A stretch of DNA of 64,000 bases from Platerodrilus igneus (lineage: Eukaryota; Arthropoda; Insecta; Coleoptera; Lycidae), in contig JARFIW010001185.1 of the NCBI GenBank assembly GCA_036346225.1, positions 1,116,001 to 1,180,000 on the forward strand, given 5' to 3'. Below the pieces are notes generated by a model. That model saw nothing but the letters and a program-made list of their open reading frames with translations. It had not been told where the DNA came from and searched no databases. Positions within the stretch are counted from its first letter, which is position 1. Each line of letters starts with the position of its first letter. This document shows positions 10,551 through 20,504 of the stretch, in pieces. The position numbers and the translations under genes are program-made.

Positions 10551-10976
10551 GTTTTCTCGTCAAGAAAGAACGCTCAAAAGATATTGCCTTGTCAGTCGTG
10601 ACCATCGGCATCCGGAAATCCAAATGTTGAAAAGGCAATGTAAGCGTATGAATAAGCATTTGTGTTTGTAAGGTGTGTGTGTGTGTGTGCGCGCGTGTAT
10701 GTGTGTGTGGGTGGCTGTGGGTGGGTGTGAGGGATGTGTGTGTTGTGTATGTGATGTTGGTATCCGTGTTACATTCCCCCTTTAGGACCAGCACCATCGG
10801 AAGTCGAATATCCCAGTCGTCAAAGAGGAACGCTCACTGGATATTGCCTTATCAGTCCGGACCATCGGCAGCCGGAAATTCAGATATTGAAAAGGCAATG
10901 TAAGTGTATGAATAGGTTGTGTTTGTAAAGTGTGTGTGTGTGTGTGTGTATGTGCGTGGGAAGGCGTGTGTTATGT

Positions 10977-11017
<41 letters not shown>

Positions 11018-11275
11018 GGTTGTGTGTATGTGTGTTGTGTTTGTGATGTTCATGTCCGTGTTACGTTCCCCCTCTAGAACCAGGACCATCGGCACCCGGA
11101 TATCCTAGTCATAATCCTAGTCGTAAAGGAAGAACGCTCAACGGATTTGCCTTATCAGTCCGGACCATCGACAGCCGGAAATCCAGATGTTGAAAAGGCA
11201 ATGTAAGTGTGTGAATGATGTTTTGTGTGTTTATGTGTGTATGTGTGTGCGCGCGCGCGTGTGTGTGTGAAGTGT
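10492..11275. repeat. tandem array of TG microsatellites alternating with a conserved 110-bp core
   Basis: Three copies of a core (about 10562-10680, 10822-10931 and 11126-11215) each contain GAACGCTCA, ATTGCCTT.TCAGTC, a GGACCATCGGCAGCCGG-like block, and TTGAAAAGGCAATGTAAG. Each is followed by a long TG tract. GAACGCTCA starts at 10568, 10828 and 11132, giving unit lengths of about 260 and 304 bp; the difference lies in TG-tract length and a partial extra CCATCGG block before cores 2 and 3. ATTGCCTT and AAGGCAAT in each core are inverted and could pair. Open frames on either strand here are microsatellite artefacts. Confidence 0.85.
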
Positions 11276-11279
11276 GTTT

Positions 11280-12296
11280 GAAATGTTAATTTGTGTTTAT
11301 GTTTGCCCAGGTTACCAAAAGGTTGGATTGGGTTGGTATAATTTTGTACATGTTTGAACTTATACTATTACATAAAAAATTAGATTCTTTCAGAAAAAGG
11401 ATTTGTTTGCTGTATTATTTGCCTCAGGTATGTGTAAGTTTGGTTTTTAAAATTTAGCGTTAGTAGAAATAAAAGAAATTCCCTATTCTACTACTTAAGA
11501 TTAACGTATTACTACTACTCAAAATTAACTTATAGTACTACTGTTAGTTATTATTTATTAAAGTGTAATGTTTTGTTTTCCTCTCCAGCAATAACGCATA
11601 TAAATCCTGTATTGTGTTACAAAAATTTTAGATTCCCTTTTTAATTCAAAATAATTCGTATGTCCAGAACTTATAAATAATTTAAAAAAAAGTTACCATA
11701 ATTTTGAAGCACTTTATTTATAGTCCTTTTATTCTAATTATGTAATACACAAAATCATCGTTAAAAGTACTCCAGTTTTGTGTTTAACATTATGTTACAA
11801 ATCGTACATGCTTGTTAGGAATTCCATAAATTATCTTCAAGGCAATGTAATTTAGAGCGATTATGCGCACCTGTTGTTTTGAATACTCAAGTGTTGATGC
11901 CCCGTTTGTTCACGGACTACGTCAGTCGACGCTTTACCGTTCTACTAATAAGATGAAGCAGTTAATATTGAAGGGTGACTTGCGACTCTCATTTCAGTTA
12001 TGCAGTAAATCGATCCAAATGAGTTAGATAATTCATCATGGGATGTATTTTCTGCTTTTGTATGATTAAAACTAATTTTAATTGGTTTCCTTTAGCGCAA
12101 TACGGAAGTTGCTAGTCAACACGGAATTTCCTTGTCAACACTGAAATTTTTAATTAAGTTTTTAGTCAACATTGAAGGTTTTAGTTAACACAGAAATTTC
12201 AACGATAGCTCTCCCTTAAGGTGAATTCCACTTTTTTATTTTTATGGTTCTGATCTTCAGGATATTGTCGTAACAAAGTGGACAACGAGTTTTTGC
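11280..12296. other. intronic sequence, nothing recognised
   Basis: Unique AT-rich intron sequence. A few short imperfect repeats (GTTAACAC / TAGTCAACA type, 12105-12195) occur, with no gene or transposon end supported. Confidence 0.4.
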
Positions 12297-12310
12297 TGTC
12301 ATTATGCAGT
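12297..12310. repeat. target-site duplication of SINE copy 1, left
   Basis: TGTCATTATGCAGT is repeated exactly at 12609-12622, immediately after the SINE body. Confidence 0.92.
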
Positions 12311-12608
12311 GGCGGCTCCGTGGCGTAGTGGTATGTGTGTGACTACTACGCCCAAGGATCCCGGGTTCGAATCTCGACACGGTCCGCTTGAAAAATGTTA
12401 GGCGAACATTTTTCACAAAAATACACCCTCGTTCGGATTGAGAGGTAAAATGGAGGTCCCGTGTGTGAGTGTTGTCACGCACGTTAAAGATCCCTATCTT
12501 GCTTGGAATAGCAAGAGTTCGGCAAAATTCAAAATTTTCCAGGTAACAAAAACTCGCTTCCTGGCCAATGTAGTACCTTCGGGTGGAGCATTGGAAAATC
12601 ACATGTAA
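12311..12608 (+). mobile_element. tRNA-derived SINE, copy 1
   Basis: A 298-bp element lies between perfect 14-bp direct repeats TGTCATTATGCAGT (12297-12310 and 12609-12622). Its head has the RNA polymerase III A box TGGCGTAGTGG (12321-12331) and B box GGTTCGAATC (12364-12373), spaced as in a tRNA gene, so it derives from a tRNA. The body (GGAGGTCCCGTGTGTGAGTG, then TTCGGCAAAATTC, then TTCGGGTGGAGCATTGG) matches a second, inverted copy at 16405-16701. There is no long poly(A). SINEs encode no protein and rely on a LINE's enzymes. The minus-strand open frame across this region is incidental. Confidence 0.93.
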
Positions 12609-12622
12609 TGTCATTATGCAGT

Positions 12623-13949
12623 ATTAGAGTCGCACACATGTTTTGAGTTTATCTACTAAAGGGTTTGATCAATATGCACTCTACGTTCGAGGTCGGTAAG
12701 TCGACTTTCCTTTGTGACGTACAACGCTAATAGTTATTTATGTCGAAATAGAAGATATCCAAGGTTAAGTTGTATTCTTTGTAGCTTAAACTATTGAAAA
12801 CTAACACCTTAATAATCACATTTAAAAATTTAGACCTTTGAACTTTACATTAAATTTAATTCTTGCTTTTTAGAATTGTTAACTAAAACGATCTGCTTAA
12901 GAACTTAAGTTTTTAATCATACTAAATAGATTTTATTATTAGCATTTGCCTATTCATGCTGATTATTTATCATACAGTTGAGTAGTTTTTTATACATGAT
13001 ACTTTTTTTAACAAGGCTTAAAATTACTAAGTGAAAGATCCTATTGCATAAGTAATTTATTAAGAATGTACGTTGTTTGATCATTACTGGAAAAATCACA
13101 AAACTAATAATTTTGTTAATGAAATATATAATGCCTATTTACGTTATAGGCTCAGATACCATTAAGTTTATTACAGAAATAACAATGAGTAACTAAATAC
13201 TTACAAAATTTATTGTAAATTTCTGTCAGTTTGAAACAAAATTATCTTTAGTTAATATATGTTTTGTTCTTTAACAAGTCTAATTTTTTAATAACTTTAG
13301 AAGTGGTTAATCACATTTTAAGAGAAACTTAAGAGGTTATGTGTTTATACTGCCTCACACATATTTTTGGATTCTATAAATCTTATATGAACCAAGGGTG
13401 CATACATTTACTAAGTAGAGTATCAATGCACCAATGGCCAGTAGCAAAATCTATAAGTACATATAAGTTGTCTGATTTATTAGTTTGATTATTTTGAAAC
13501 GCAAACTGCTGTCTCCAAAGCATTTTTATGTATTTCATTTTATTTCAGGATAAACGTTTCTACCATCTATGAATACAAAATTTTGTATTCCAATAACAGA
13601 ATATATTCGTTGAGGTTCCTGTATTTTTCTTGGCGATTCTGCTTGTTTCTATAGTTTGCATAAGTACAGTAGCGCCCTATTCATCCGTATTTATTTAACG
13701 ACCCACCTGATAGTCTCTAAAAACCGCTGAAGATAGAGTTCAGAGCTAGTACGGAAGTCTACAAAAGTTAGTTTATGTTAATACGGATAAATCAACATCT
13801 TCTGCACGACTTTTGTTAGAAATATGTTTCTCTGTCACTGATACGGTGGCTTTACAATTCTGAGAAAATAAAAAATTAGCTTCAAAGAGACGGGGTTGCT
13901 AATATGTAGAAGCATGTAAATTCTACGTATCAGGGGGTTGGATTGTTTC
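12623..13949. other. intronic sequence, nothing recognised
   Basis: AT-rich unique sequence. An ATTCATCCGTATTTATTTAAC segment at 13680 and an imperfect complement (GTTAATACGGATAAAT) at 13774 suggest a small degraded inverted repeat, but no boundary could be set. Confidence 0.35.
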
Positions 13950-14098
13950 AAAATCGGATTTATGCCTTGATCTTGTTGCTTCTGGTCGTCAAGAGCGGAG
14001 CTCTTGGAATTCTAGGAGATCGGTCTCCGGGGCAGAGCCTCGGTCCGAGGAGAGGTGGTACTTTTATGCCTCTGTCCGGATAGTTTTGTTTAGGTCTA

Positions 14099-14881
14099 TT
14101 ATCCGTCAAGGTAACGTTGGTGGATGAGTGCCGTGGTTTTTTGTGTGAGTGCATTTAAGTGTGCAAAAAGGTTTTCATTCCCAATCATCTGGTGTAGGGT
14201 CTTGTTTAATAATGTTTGTCTATGTGCGTAGAGGTACGGTTGTAAGTCATTACATTCGAATACTATATGTTCCGGTGTTCCTATTTCTCCGCACGTGCGT
14301 ATGTTGTTGTCATCTAAGTTCATGCGTTCTCTGTATGTTGGATAGGATCCGTGGCCAGTTAGGTAATAAATAAATCATCGATTGGGCATCAGGTATATGA
14401 CTTTTAGGCGGTCTTTGATATTTAGGATCATTGCGTATACCCTTCTGCCGGTTGTGCTTCGATCCCATCGTGTCTGCCATTCTGCAAGTATGTAGTTCTT
14501 TATTTCCGTCTCTGTCGTGGACAGTTGATTTGTGTTTAAGATTCGTTGTAGTTGTTGGTTGTAATTGTGTATAAGTTTGTACATTGCAGGTCGCTGTTTC
14601 ACTACTAGATCCAAGGGCATAGTTTCTACCAGTACATGAAGTGCATCATGTGCAGTAGTACCATAAGCCGCTGTCAGTCGCAGTAAAACACTTCGTTGTG
14701 TACTGTTAATTTTTTTGTCTAGGTTTGATTGTGTTAAGGCGATGTTTCCAGGCGCTCGCGGCGTATGATACCATAGCACCGAGCACACTAATGAGATATA
14801 GCCTAACGCAATTAAGTGGTATCTTATAAGTCTTTTGGGCCAGCGTTGCAATGTTCTGCATTGTAGAAGTTGCACTTGCAC
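14099..14881 (-). pseudogene. C-terminal part of the R1-like ORF2
   Basis: Frames 14881-14375 (starting near VQLLQCRTLQRWPKRLIR, then AYGTTAHDALHVLVETMPLDL, then AEWQTRWDRSTTGRR) and 14323-14099 (a Cys-Gly-x-x-Gly-Thr motif followed by HIVFEC) are adjacent segments of one protein separated by a frame break at about 14350. This is the post-RT domain of R1-type LINEs, which helps bind target DNA and RNA. The sequence is inactive. Confidence 0.78.
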
Positions 14882-15203
14882 AGACGGTGTTTATATGTGC
14901 AGAGTAATTCTGTTTTTCGTCTAATCTTAAGCCCAGATATTTTGTGTTCTATGTTCTACTTATATTTGCACCCTCTTTGATGGTGGGGTCCCTTGTCAGG
15001 TTCCCTTCATCACAAGGTATATAGTTTTTTGTGGTGTTATGGTCATTTTGTTAGTTTTGCACCAACTTTGTGTTTGAGTTAGAGCGATGTTACCTTTACG
15101 TTCGATTTCTCTTCTGGAATTGCCTTCAACCACCAGCAAGATGTCGTCAGCGTATGCAATCGTCGACTACACTTCGTCAACGGTGTCTAGCTTTTCCAGG
15201 AAT

Positions 15204-15826
15204 TCATCCATTACAATATTCTAAAATAGGGGCCCGCATATGGACCCCTGCGGGCAACCTTTGTTTATATGTTTGGTAATGCTCTCCGTGCCTTGTAGGG
15301 TTACGTACCTGTTCCTGCAATAGCTCCTGAAGGAATGCTACAGTTATGATGGACAGTTTATGATTGTAAGTCTTGTAAAAGGTGAAGGCCACCAAAGGTT
15401 ATTAAATGCGCCTTCTATGTCCACTAATATTAATAGGACGTCTTTTTTTATGATTGCTTGATGGTTTGTATTGCTTGGTTTATGGCGTCCTCGGTCGATT
15501 TGTTTTCTGTGAAGCCGTATTGTCTTGGGTGTACTCCTGTGGTTTGTCTGTGGTCCTGCATTCGTTTACATAGTAGTTTTTCATACGCTTTTCCTAGTGT
15601 GTTTAAAAGGCGTATGGGTCGGTAAGAGTCTGGATGTTTGGGATCTTTACCTTTTCTTTTTGGGATAATCATGACATTCGCCTGTTTCCAGATGTTCGGA
15701 AAAACAACTTGTCGTATGCATTCATTGTACAGTGCTGTTAGCGTTGGTGTTAATTTATCTTGTAGCGCTATGCCAATCTCCGCAAGATTTCCATCCGATC
15801 CGGGTTCTTTCCTGCTCTTCGATTAG
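15204..15826 (-). pseudogene. reverse transcriptase fragment of the R1-like LINE
   Basis: Minus-strand frames 15672-15448 and 15395-15204, plus unlisted flanking frames, cover RT blocks 0 to 5. Upstream of 15672, SDGNLAEIGIALQDKL and YNECIRQ are still readable to 15826. Past 15204 the YADD motif lies in another frame at about 15160. Frame breaks separate every block. The 5' truncation at 15826-15830 is typical of incomplete LINE reverse transcription. Confidence 0.78.
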
Positions 15827-15999
15827 GTTACATAACCACATTTAAAAATACTTTATAACGGTCTTTCCTGTTATTGAATGTAATAACTACTGATTTTACG
15901 TCACTTTTTGACCATACCAAATACATGTGTGCCACGAGTTCGTCTTGAATATATAAAAGCAAAACAATTGGCCTACTTTCTATATAATCAGTTTTGTTC

Positions 16000-16019
16000 C
16001 ACCCTGTGTATACAGGGTG
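16000..16019. repeat. 20-bp imperfect palindrome
   Basis: Eight-base arms CACCCTGT and ACAGGGTG flank a GTAT centre. It lies between the R1-like fragment and the RTE copy, and could be the apex of a degraded foldback element. Confidence 0.6.
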
Positions 16020-16079
16020 TTGTCTGTTGTCCATCCTTAATAATTCTATAATATTACTCTCTATAGCCATTCTGAACGG

Positions 16080-17165
16080 ACCGGCACCTTGAAGAAGTTC
16101 TAAAATACTAGAACGAGTAGAATGGCTTGCGTGTTTCAGCGAGTTAAAGAGCCGAACCATAGGTTTTAACCAAATTAGTGGGGTCTTTAGTGAGGAACCA
16201 GACTAAAACAGGTCCCCAAAAGAGGGTAGCAGTATTTTCGGTACTTAGAGTGGCAGAGACCATAGGGGCCGGTATAGTGTTCCAAGACACACTGCTGCGA
16301 TGTGGAAGACAACAGGAAACCACAACATTACCTCCCAAGTACACTGCGTACAGAAATTTTTAGTAAACATGATGGCATCCTCTAGGGTAAAAAAATACGG
16401 ACCCCTACATAAGATTTTCCAATGCTCCACCCGAAGGTGCTACATTGGCCAGGAAGCGAGTATATTTTTCCTGAAAAATTTTGAATTTTGCCGAACCTTT
16501 GCTGTTCTAAGCAAGGTAGTGATCTTTAACGTATGTGACAACACTCACACACGAGACCTCCATTTTACCTCTTATCCTAACGAGTGCGTATTTTTGTGAA
16601 AAATGCTGGCCTAACATTTTTCAGGCGGACTATGTCACGATTCGAACCCGGGACCTTGCACGTAGTAGTCACACGCATACCGACTATACCACGTAGACGC
16701 CTGGTAAAATAGTGCCCCAATCGGATCTCCGGGAGGGAACTATTTCCGGGGATGTGATCCGAAAGTATAAAAAAGGAACCATGAACATTCTGCGAGCCAA
16801 AAAGCGTGGAATGTCAGAAGTATGAAGCGAGTAGGTAAGCTAGAGAACCTGAAAATGGATAGAATAGCACTAGACATAGAAGAAATCAGGAAAGTTCGTT
16901 GGCCATAGGCGGGGGATTTTTAGCGTGGAGACTTCAGGGTAATTCATACAGGATCAGAAGAACGAAATTCGGGTGTAGGGATAGTTATACGAAAAAAGAT
17001 AGGACGACGAATAAAAAAACTACTTACAAAAGAACGAAAGATTTCTCATGGTTAGACTAGAATCTAAACCGGTAAATACAGTAATAATACAAGAATACAT
17101 GCCCACCTCCAACTACAGTGAGGAAGATTTAGAGGCGATCTACAAAAATATTGAAGAGAAAATAG
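16080..17165 (+). mobile_element. RTE-like LINE copy (leader and start of endonuclease), truncated
   Basis: The plus strand carries the family leader (TTGAAGAAGTTCTAAAATACTAGAAC at 16091, then TTAGTGAGGAACCAGAC at 16187 and the GGTACTTAGAGTGGCAGAGACC block). After an inverted SINE (16405-16701) come degraded endonuclease codons (GAATGTCAGAAGTATGAAGCGAG, then a GATTTTTAGCGTGGAGACTTCAGGG block and ACAGTAATAATACAAG). It breaks off at about 17165 in GAAGAGAAAATAGTGGCC. Many frameshifts and stops show that it is old. The RT half is absent. Confidence 0.82.
16405..16701 (-). mobile_element. tRNA-derived SINE, copy 2, nested in an RTE copy
   Basis: This is the reverse complement of the 12311-12608 element over nearly its full length. 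The B box reads GATTCGAACC on the plus strand (16639-16648) and the degenerate A box lies near 16686. Comparison with the uninterrupted RTE copy at 41145-41190 shows RTE leader on both sides of it. Many substitutions relative to copy 1 make it older. No clear target duplication remains. Confidence 0.88.
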
Positions 17166-17346
17166 TGGCCAGAATGACATTCTAAGACACACTACTGTAA
17201 TGTGGAAGGAAACGGGACACCACCACATTACCTCCTAAGTACACAGCAAGTCGGAGAGTGGAATGTCAAAAGTACGAAGCAAGTAGGTAAGCTTGGCAAC
17301 TTGAAAATTGAAATAGATGGGATAGCATTAGATGTAGTAGGGTGTA
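17166..17346 (+). mobile_element. second RTE leader/endonuclease fragment in tandem
   Basis: Immediately after the previous copy stops, the leader resumes from an earlier point (CCAGAATGACATTCTAAGACACACTACTG, then GAATGTCAAAAGTACGAAGCAAG, then ATAGATGGGATAGCATTAGATGTAGTAGGG). The two partial 5' segments are therefore head to tail. Coding ends at the frame break near 17346. Confidence 0.75.
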
Positions 17347-17349
17347 ACA

Positions 17350-20325
17350 TATAAATTTTCCTGTAAATTTATTCATTGACTTTACCGCGGTGCATCTATT
17401 ATTTTAGTCTTTATTTAACAACATTTATATAATTGATTCATCCGTTATTGCATATTTAATAATCGATAAACTGCAAAGCACATTTCAATTTGAATTACAA
17501 TTACAATCTACTACATACTACATCGCCCTTTGTGATAAAATTTATACAAACCATTAGCGTGTTCTTACATCTTGAAGTATCTGGGATTTTCAAGTTGTTC
17601 CGACGATTAGCGATCGATTGTCACTTTTCGTTTCTTAGTTGAAGTGAAAGGTCGCTTGGTGTTGAAAAACACTCAAGATGTTCAGGAAAATCAAGTTTTC
17701 CTGGCAAAGTCGCCGTAATAAACGGCACAGTATTCTAAAAGTTGTCCGTGACAACTGAAGTAAAAGTGTAGTGTACAAATCTTTATGGCGAACGTGCAAC
17801 TTCGATAACTCTGGAAATGTAGATAATTCCGTAATGATTTTGATGTAATTCCACGTAATTTCGATGCAGGCTTAGTTCATCGGAAGATATTTTATTTAGT
17901 TTGGTCCAATTAAATTTTATGGAACTCGTTTAAGATGTAAATGAGTAAGCGATTTTGTTCGACACATGACCGACTTCACTATGCACAGCTGTACCTGGCG
18001 TGTTCAGTTCAGACACATGTCATTTGAAGGTTAGAGGTCGTCGCTACTATCGGTAAGAATGCATTCGTTTCTAAAATAATGCTGCCGTAACAAAGTTCAT
18101 TACGTAAATCTTGCATGTAATGATTTCCTTTTGAAGCTTGTAACTACTTCAGGTTGCTGTATGCAATTTATTATGAATAATTTTGTTAATTAATTTACCA
18201 AAAGCTCATTTTGTTAAAGTATAAAGTACAATGAGTACGACAATTTTTTGTAATTAATAGTGTGTTCAACCTAAGAAATTATACCTCACCGGTTGTACAG
18301 ATATAGACGTACAGTGGTCATAGTTATCTTATTTATAACAAATTGAAATACCAAAATGTTAATTTATAGGACGTAAGTCCTGTATGATGAAATTTGAACT
18401 TAGAGTATTTTATCAACTTATAATATTTGCCAAAAGTTAAGTAAATTTTCTAAAACATTGTGAGGTCGTAGTAGCGCTACCTTGACTATTTAATATGAAA
18501 ATTAATGTCTATAATTAAATATCTGATTCAAAAATTACATTTATAAGAATTAAATTTTATTAAGTACACTTATAATTTATAATGTTATTTACTTGTAGTA
18601 ATCAGTTGCTATATTCGTCTCAGTAGGTGTGGCATTGATAAGTGCATAAAATACTCCTTGATAATTGTACATTCTCGTTGCCTTGAATGTCTAATTATAT
18701 AGGTTTAGGTTTCTTGAATGATGTTATTTCAGTCTAAATGTCTCGCAGTCTGTTACATTAAATTGCATAAATGCTTCTCTATAATTAGATACTTTTGTAC
18801 TGAAAACATTTAATTATAACTTTATAGAGTTGGATTGTTCTGAATGGCTTGTATTTCAGTGATGGTTTCCGGTAATAATTGTATGAGAATCGCGTTATAA
18901 ATTTGCACGCTGGTTTCAAACTTATGCTGAGTAAATATTTTCAATAATAAATTACAAAATGCTTCTACAATTATACACTAAAGTATTTAATTTATAGAAT
19001 TTTGATGAAGGTTAAGTTTTGAATAAATCGTTTCCGTAATTAATTGCTATAATAAGAATTGCGTTTTATTTATACATTAACTTCAGTTTTGCTGAATTAA
19101 ATCGTTTCGTTTTATATTAATAATTCGTAATAATTTGCGCATATAAATGCGTCTTTTATAGTTCTCTTTTTAAAAACAATTTTTTAGTAGATTCTTTTCA
19201 TAAATGGTATAAATACTAAATTACGATAATAATTTTTTTAAAAATTCTGTACATAAAATTTTCTTACTGGCTAGCGCCAATAATTTGAAAAGAATAAATT
19301 GGTTAGGATAAATGAACTTACATAATTTTCATCGTCGTTTTCATGTTTTCTTTTTTTGGGCTCGGTCGATTTTTGTATTTTGTCCAAGTTTGTTTTTTTG
19401 GGCTCGGTTGATTTTTGACATTGTCCAAATTTTGTTTGGTCCTTCCAGATTGGGAATTGAAATTCTTGGCCACCAGTTCTCAGATTTTTGGATTCTTAGT
19501 GCCCTTCTGAATCTTACCGTCTGCACAAGTTACGTTTTGGGCCTTGGGAGCTGCCTTTTTAAAAATTCTTTTTCCAATACTTCTTGTAATAGTTATATAT
19601 TTATTCAAAAATTACATGTGGAATTTAACACACTATATAAATTTAATCTAAGTCGAAATTACTAATAATTGAAGTTAAATTAGGGCGAGTAGCCTGAACA
19701 ACCAACAATGTATCAGCTGTGAAGCTCAAGACTGACTGACTATCTTGGTGCTCTCGGGTATTTATGTTGTTCCTGCCCCTCACATTTCTGTGTGAACTGC
19801 AGAGCTCATGTCTGCTTATTTCTTTATTCAATTCATATAATACAAAGCAGTAATCTTAATTCTAATAATTGCGGTTTTGTAACCGTCTGTGACCTGCACC
19901 TGCAGCATCACTTGTGTCTGGAATACATTGTATTCACATCTGTTCTCGCAACTTGCTTGGGAACTTTCATTAACCTTTTCTTTATTTATCTTTGAATTAC
20001 AATGTTGCATTTAACTTAAGTTTCTTAATAATTTCTATTTAATTATACATATATTGATTTGGGGGATATATAACTCGTGCTGTATGTCGAATTAATTTCG
20101 TTTAGCGCAGAACCAAAGTTGTCATTGCTTCGCCAGTGTAAATATTTTTACAATAGGTTTAATCATATTAAATACTTATAAAGAAAGATTTATATTAAAA
20201 GTTCAAAACATATCTTCTTATTGGCTTCAGCAGGTTGTATACACTCTATATGTACGTTTAAAACAATGTTTGTTTCGCCCTGCACCGGTTTGTAGACCAT
20301 TAACCGGCAGAGTTCATAACAGGAA
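17350..20325. other. intronic sequence without recognised genes
   Basis: About 3 kb of AT-rich sequence. A short direct duplication around TTTTTGGGCTCGGT.GATTTTTG (19354 and 19397) makes an apparent frame. No splice-supported exon, transposon terminus or RNA gene was found. Confidence 0.45.
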
Positions 20326-20333
20326 GTATTTTT

Positions 20334-20385
20334 ACAAGTGGCTGATTATCACAGAGCAATCCGACGTTGCCAAATGTTTGTTGAC
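20334..20385 (+). repeat. left TIR of the MULE
   Basis: Starts ACAAGTGGCTGATTATCACA. The first 21 bases are perfectly inverted at the right end, and the next 30 (containing AATCC.ACGTTGCCA) match with several differences. Confidence 0.92.
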
Positions 20386-20504
20386 ATTTGGACTAGCTAG
20401 TATTGTACATTGTATTCAGTATTCACAGGTTAGAGAAATTGTATTCTTGCCGCTGTATGAAAGGTTTCCTTTATCAATTAAATTCTTTGTTTTATTTAAG
20501 AACT

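Larger units (their letters stand above)
13950..15830 (-). mobile_element. R1-like LINE, 5'-truncated and degraded
   Basis: Reading the minus strand from 15826, several frames together encode a LINE ORF2 lacking its endonuclease: RT from before IIPKRKGKDPKHPDSYRPIRLLNTLGKAYEKL (15672-15560), QYGFTENKSTEDAI (about 15520), a KGCPQGSICGPL-type block (about 15265-15230), the YADD catalytic motif (about 15160), then thumb and C-terminal domains ending in a CxxxGTxEHIVFEC zinc-type motif (about 14285-14245) and a terminal tail near 13970. At least five frameshifts or stops are present. The ordering and the Cys motif fit the R1 clade of arthropod LINEs. Clade assignment rests on motif style, not on a tree. 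Confidence 0.8.

Noticed and set aside
10465..11095. open frames rich in His-Thr or Val-Cys
   Set aside because: They are translations of the TG/CA microsatellite.
12315..12385. possible tRNA gene
   Set aside because: It has A and B boxes but is the head of a SINE with a target duplication, and a proper acceptor stem and anticodon arm could not be folded by eye.
12216..12614. 132-codon minus-strand open frame
   Set aside because: It lies across the SINE and its flanks; the plus-strand tRNA-like structure and 14-bp duplication explain the sequence, and the translation matches no family.
15828..16160. 110-codon minus-strand frame
   Set aside because: It is antisense to the RTE leader and crosses into unrelated sequence; no domain recognised.
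19312..19665. 117-codon frame rich in Phe
   Set aside because: It spans a short local duplication of a TTTTTGGGCTCGGT unit and has no domain-like features.
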